From JASGCK01 sp031538565 (GTDB lineage Bacteria; Pseudomonadota; Gammaproteobacteria; Burkholderiales; Burkholderiaceae_C), in assembly GCA_031538565.1 (NCBI GenBank), contig JAVKLS010000039.1, positions 1-51,919 on the forward strand: a stretch of DNA of 51,919 nucleotides, in the 5' to 3' direction. This document shows, one piece after another, positions 48,942-51,919 of the stretch (its first letter is position 1; every line of letters begins with the position of its first letter). The position numbers and the translations under genes are program-made. Below the pieces are notes generated by a model. The model had not been told where the DNA came from. It did no database searches and was given only the letters and a program-made list of their open reading frames with translations.

Positions 48942-51158
48942 ATGTCCGCTACTCCCCGCACCCCTGCACACGGCTTGCAAGTTGCTACCGCCTTGCATCA
49001 GTTCATCAATCACAAAGTGCTGCCGGGTACGGGCGTTGCACCCGAAAAATTTTGGCGCGGATTTGCAGACGTCGTGCACGATCTCGCGCCTAAAAACATG
49101 GCGCTGCTGGCAGAGCGCGATCGCTTGCAAGCCAAAATGGACGAGTGGCACAAAGCGCATCCTGGTGCGATTAGCGACATGGCGGCTTATCGCCAATTCC
49201 TGCTAGAAATTGGTTATCTTGTCCCCACTCCCGCAGCGGTGGCGGCGACTGCGCAAAATGTGGATGCAGAGCTTGCCGTGCAAGCAGGTCCACAATTGGT
49301 TGTGCCGATCTTGAATGCACGCTACGCCTTAAATGCTGCCAATGCGCGCTGGGGCTCTCTCTACGACGCGCTCTACGGCACGGACGCGCTAAGTCAGGCC
49401 GATGGCGCAGAAAAAGGACACGGCTACAACCCCGTGCGCGGTGCAAAAGTGATTGCCTTTGCGCGGCAATTTTTAGACCAATCCGCACCCTTGGCAAACA
49501 GCGCAAGCCATAAAGACGCTACTAACTACACCGTGCAAAACGGCAAACTGGTCGCGACGCTTGGCAGCGGCACACCCACAGGGCTTGCCAATCCCGCGCA
49601 GTTTGTGGGATTTACGGGCGACGCAAATGCACCCACATCCATCTTGCTGGTCAACAACGGCATCCACATCGACATCCAAATCGACCGCAGCACCGCCATC
49701 GGCAAACTAGACGCAGCAGGCGTGTCGGACGTGGTGCTGGAGGCGGCGCTATCGACCATCATGGATTTGGAAGACTCCGTGGCAGTGGTGGACGCAGACG
49801 ACAAAGTGCTGGCCTACGACAACTGGTTGGGAATTTTGCAAGGCACGCTCACCGAATCGCTAGAAAAAAACGGCAGAACCATCACGCGCGCACTCAATCC
49901 TGACCGCGAATACACAGGCGCTAATGGCGGCAAAGTGCGGCTGCACGGACGCTCGCTGATGTTTGTACGCAACGTTGGGCACCTGATGTGCAACCCTGCC
50001 GTTTTGTACGGCAATGGTCACGAAATTCCCGAAGGCATTTTGGATGCTGTCGTGACGGTTGCCATTGCCACGATTGACTTAAAGCGCAAGCCAGATCAAA
50101 TTCGCAATTCGCGCACAGGCTCCATCTACATCGTTAAACCCAAAATGCACGGGCCTGCAGAAGTGGCGTTTGCGGCGGAGCTTTTTGATCGCGTTGAAGC
50201 CATGCTGGGCTTGCCGCAAAACACGGTCAAGCTAGGCATCATGGACGAAGAGCGTCGCACCAGCGTGAACTTGAAGGCGTGCATTGCGGCCGCAGGCGCA
50301 CGCGTGGCCTTCATCAACACAGGATTTTTAGATCGCACAGGCGACGAAATGCACACCGCCATGCACGCAGGCGCGATGCTGCGCAAAGCCACCATGAAAG
50401 CAACCCCGTGGATTGCGGCTTACGAAAAATCAAACGTCTTGTCGGGCTTGATGTGCGGCCTGCGCAGACGCGCTCAAATCGGCAAAGGAATGTGGGCCAT
50501 GCCCGACTTAATGGCGGATATGCTCAAACAGAAAATCGCTCATCCGATGGCAGGCGCCAATACGGCGTGGGTTCCCAGTCCCACAGCAGCCACGCTGCAC
50601 GCACTGCACTATCACCAAGTCAATGTTGCCGCCATCCAAGCCGACATGGAGCGCGCCGCCAAAAGCGACGCCGCACCTGCTGCGCTTGACGCCCTGCTTA
50701 ACGATATTTTGACCATTCCTGTTGCGCCTGCCGATGTGCAGGCAAGCTGGACAGCAAAAGACAAGCAAGAAGAAATCGACAACAACGTTCAAGGTATTTT
50801 GGGCTACGTGGTTCGCTGGATTGATCAAGGCGTGGGCTGCTCCAAAGTGCCCGACATCCACAACGTCGGACTCATGGAAGACCGCGCAACGCTACGCATT
50901 AGCAGCCAACATATTGCCAATTGGCTGCTGCACGGCATCGTCACAGAGACCGAAGTTCGCGCCAGTTTTGAACGCATGGCAAAAGTGGTTGATGGGCAAA
51001 ACGCAAACGATCCACTCTACAAACCAATGGCAGGAAATGCTGCCACCAGCAGTGCGTACAAAGCAGCGCTAGACCTTGTGTTTAAAGGACTCACACAGCC
51101 AAGCGGCTATACCGAGCCGCTTTTGCACGCGTGGCGACTCAAAGTGAAGGCGGGGTAA
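48942..51158 (+). CDS. glcB: Malate synthase G
   Basis: 738 residues, the single-chain G isoform (E. coli 723). It condenses glyoxylate and acetyl-CoA to malate. Motifs include EDSVAVVDADDKVLAYDNWL, ALNPDREYTGANGG, MHGPAEVAFAAELFDRVEAM, MDEERRTSVNLKACIAAAGA and FINTGFLDRTGDEMHT, which hold the catalytic arginine, the metal glutamate and aspartate. It works in the glyoxylate or glycolate route. Start is the ATG at 48942; the segment before it is AT-rich with no strong Shine-Dalgarno. Downstream is a 440-base region without an intact gene. Confidence 0.97.
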   Translation: MSATPRTPAHGLQVATALHQFINHKVLPGTGVAPEKFWRGFADVVHDLAPKNMALLAERDRLQAKMDEWHKAHPGAISDMAAYRQFLLEIGYLVPTPAAVAATAQNVDAELAVQAGPQLVVPILNARYALNAANARWGSLYDALYGTDALSQADGAEKGHGYNPVRGAKVIAFARQFLDQSAPLANSASHKDATNYTVQNGKLVATLGSGTPTGLANPAQFVGFTGDANAPTSILLVNNGIHIDIQIDRSTAIGKLDAAGVSDVVLEAALSTIMDLEDSVAVVDADDKVLAYDNWLGILQGTLTESLEKNGRTITRALNPDREYTGANGGKVRLHGRSLMFVRNVGHLMCNPAVLYGNGHEIPEGILDAVVTVAIATIDLKRKPDQIRNSRTGSIYIVKPKMHGPAEVAFAAELFDRVEAMLGLPQNTVKLGIMDEERRTSVNLKACIAAAGARVAFINTGFLDRTGDEMHTAMHAGAMLRKATMKATPWIAAYEKSNVLSGLMCGLRRRAQIGKGMWAMPDLMADMLKQKIAHPMAGANTAWVPSPTAATLHALHYHQVNVAAIQADMERAAKSDAAPAALDALLNDILTIPVAPADVQASWTAKDKQEEIDNNVQGILGYVVRWIDQGVGCSKVPDIHNVGLMEDRATLRISSQHIANWLLHGIVTETEVRASFERMAKVVDGQNANDPLYKPMAGNAATSSAYKAALDLVFKGLTQPSGYTEPLLHAWRLKVKAG

Positions 51159-51169
51159 ATCTCGCATCC

Positions 51170-51390
51170 GTGAGCCTATCGGTGGCGGCAGTCCGAGCAA
51201 AACACCATCAAGGCGGTCAGCCAGCGCCACTTTGATGCACCTGTGCGCTTGTTTGGTTCGCGTCTTGACGTGACAAAGCGTGGGGTGATATAGACCTTTA
51301 CATTGAGAGCTCACTCAAGGGCGATGAGGCATTTAACAAAGAGCTGATGATGACCGCAGCTATTTGGCAAGCTGTCGCAAGAACCCTCAT
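51170..51390 (+). pseudogene. Decayed MNT-type nucleotidyltransferase (MntA-like antitoxin) remnant
   Basis: In one frame 51177-51290 reads EQNTIKAVSQRHFDAPVRLF and GSRLDVTKRG. After a one-base deletion near 51284 the next frame continues GDIDLYIESSLKGDEAFNKE to AAIWQA at about 51373. Together they make the nucleotidyltransferase core FGSRxDxxxxGGDIDLYIE, with GS and both aspartates. In the first frame a stop (TAG at 51291-51293) follows the slip, and a TGA lies at 51171. The N-terminal start and C-terminal third are degraded. Such proteins pair with HEPN toxins; no HEPN gene is visible here. Likely a dead remnant, though a frameshift error in the sequence cannot be excluded. Confidence 0.6.
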
Positions 51391-51598
51391 TTCCTTTCCC
51401 AGAAGTTCCCGTTTCTTCGGGCTTTCGCGTTTTGAACCCGAATGTTTTCGATAAATATTTTTCGCCTCGCATTTTAAAAGGCATCAAAAAAATCCTAGAA
51501 TCATGCGAATTCGCACAAACGTTCCCCTGCGGAACAACCTCCACCGCGCTTGCCGATCGTGACACGGCACGGCGGTAGCGTGCCCAAAGCCACATCTC
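51391..51598. other. AT-rich leader upstream of the EPS regulator, no gene
   Basis: No supported gene is seen in these 208 bases. A loose hairpin (CCCG, loop TTTCTT, CGGG, then CTTT at about 51407-51425) has weak terminator character for the preceding pseudogene or glcB. Runs of A and T near 51448-51490, including GATAAATATTTTT, could hold a promoter for the regulator gene, but no clear -35/-10 pair was recognised. Confidence 0.35.
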
Positions 51599-51919
51599 AT
51601 GACCAGTCGTCGATCCCAACTCCAAGAAGACACCTACTTTCGGGTCTTGCGCATGCTGCAAGATAACCCCGACATGACCCAGCGCGAAATTGCTGAAAAA
51701 TTGGGTGTCAGCACCAGCGGACTGAACTACTGCCTCAAGGCACTCATCGACAAAGGCTGGGTGAAGGTGCACAACTTCAGCCAAAGCAAGAACAAGTTTG
51801 GCTATATCTATGTGCTCACGCCTCAGGGTTTGGCTGAAAAGGCTTTGCTTGCGGGTCGTTTTTTGATCCGAAAGATGACCGAGTACGAGCAGCTTCAAGC
51901 CGAAATTACTGTGCTTAAA
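51599..51919 (+). CDS. MarR family EPS-associated transcriptional regulator, 3' end outside window
   Basis: 107 codons from the ATG at 51599 remain open at the right edge, so the gene is truncated by the window. A winged helix-turn-helix is readable: LRMLQDNPDMTQREIAEKLG, then VSTSGLNYCLKALIDKGWVK, with NFSQSKNKFGYIYVLTPQGL as the wing and GLAEKALLAGRFLIRKMTEY as the start of the dimer helix. This is the EPS-associated MarR family, usually the first gene of exopolysaccharide or capsule loci in Beta- and Gammaproteobacteria. The following genes are therefore expected to encode polysaccharide synthesis, by inference. Confidence 0.82.
   Translation, partial: MTSRRSQLQEDTYFRVLRMLQDNPDMTQREIAEKLGVSTSGLNYCLKALIDKGWVKVHNFSQSKNKFGYIYVLTPQGLAEKALLAGRFLIRKMTEYEQLQAEITVLK

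Noticed and set aside
51407..51425. CCCG-TTTCTT-CGGG hairpin as a terminator of glcB
   Set aside because: Only four strong pairs and a short T-run, and it lies 250 bases from the glcB stop; noted only in the leader entry.
51311..51898. 195-codon open frame on the minus strand
   Set aside because: It runs antisense through the EPS regulator and the AT-rich leader, has no family resemblance, and the plus-strand winged helix-turn-helix protein explains the coding signal.
1..51919. CRISPR array, prophage or insertion sequence
   Set aside because: No regularly spaced direct repeats, no transposase, integrase or phage structural genes were found on either strand.

Overview
The window reads as a chromosomal segment of a betaproteobacterium, most likely order Burkholderiales and perhaps a Comamonadaceae relative with a compact genome. 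Reasons: a Bug/TTT-type solute receptor, a pilG-pilH-pilI-pilJ-chpA twitching cluster next to rubredoxin and hemL, the core run lepA-lepB-rnc-era-recO-pdxJ-acpS-nagZ, a SlmA-type regulator, and protein sequences typical of that order. The genus cannot be fixed from sequence reading alone. Genes are tightly packed, with several start/stop overlaps and convergent pairs that have no spacer. No insertion sequence, prophage, CRISPR array or rRNA gene was seen.

Layout, left to right. 1-7.05 kb: the start of an acyltransferase-3 membrane protein coupled to purB, a glutathione transferase, gshB, the potassium transporter kup, and a two-gene SDR/FAD-monooxygenase operon. 7.06-15.5 kb: a tRNA-Arg(CCU) gene whose 5' part is also the 3' end of chpA, then the Pil-Chp chemosensory operon (pilG, pilH, pilI, pilJ, chpA, reading leftward). 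15.5-22 kb: rubredoxin, hemL, secA, an M23 peptidase, a short DciA-like gene and aroE. 22-28.2 kb: catabolic genes, namely a UxaA/GarD-type dehydratase divergent from a Bug receptor, then a TetR regulator with a perfect palindromic operator controlling an acyl-CoA dehydrogenase and a crotonase. 28.2-35.7 kb: a diiron ferritin-like protein, the heptose nucleotidyltransferase rfaE2, pyrE, xth, an alpha/beta hydrolase, a DD-carboxypeptidase, slmA, 5-formyl-THF cyclo-ligase and a lytic transglycosylase.

35.8-45.8 kb is the lepA-to-nagZ run. An intrinsic terminator sits in the lepA leader. PdxJ has an unusual His-rich tail. A 798-residue single-chain restriction-modification-like protein (PD-(D/E)XK nuclease motif, N6-adenine methylase motifs, probable target recognition domain) is spliced seamlessly between acpS and nagZ; its GC content is lower than that of its neighbours, and it is the best candidate for an undescribed defence element here.

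45.8-51.9 kb: a membrane-anchored cupredoxin with His-rich segments, an HpcH/HpaI aldolase, a DUF3237 protein, iron superoxide dismutase, malate synthase G, a decayed nucleotidyltransferase remnant, and the start of an EPS-associated MarR-type regulator that runs off the right edge and probably opens an exopolysaccharide locus.
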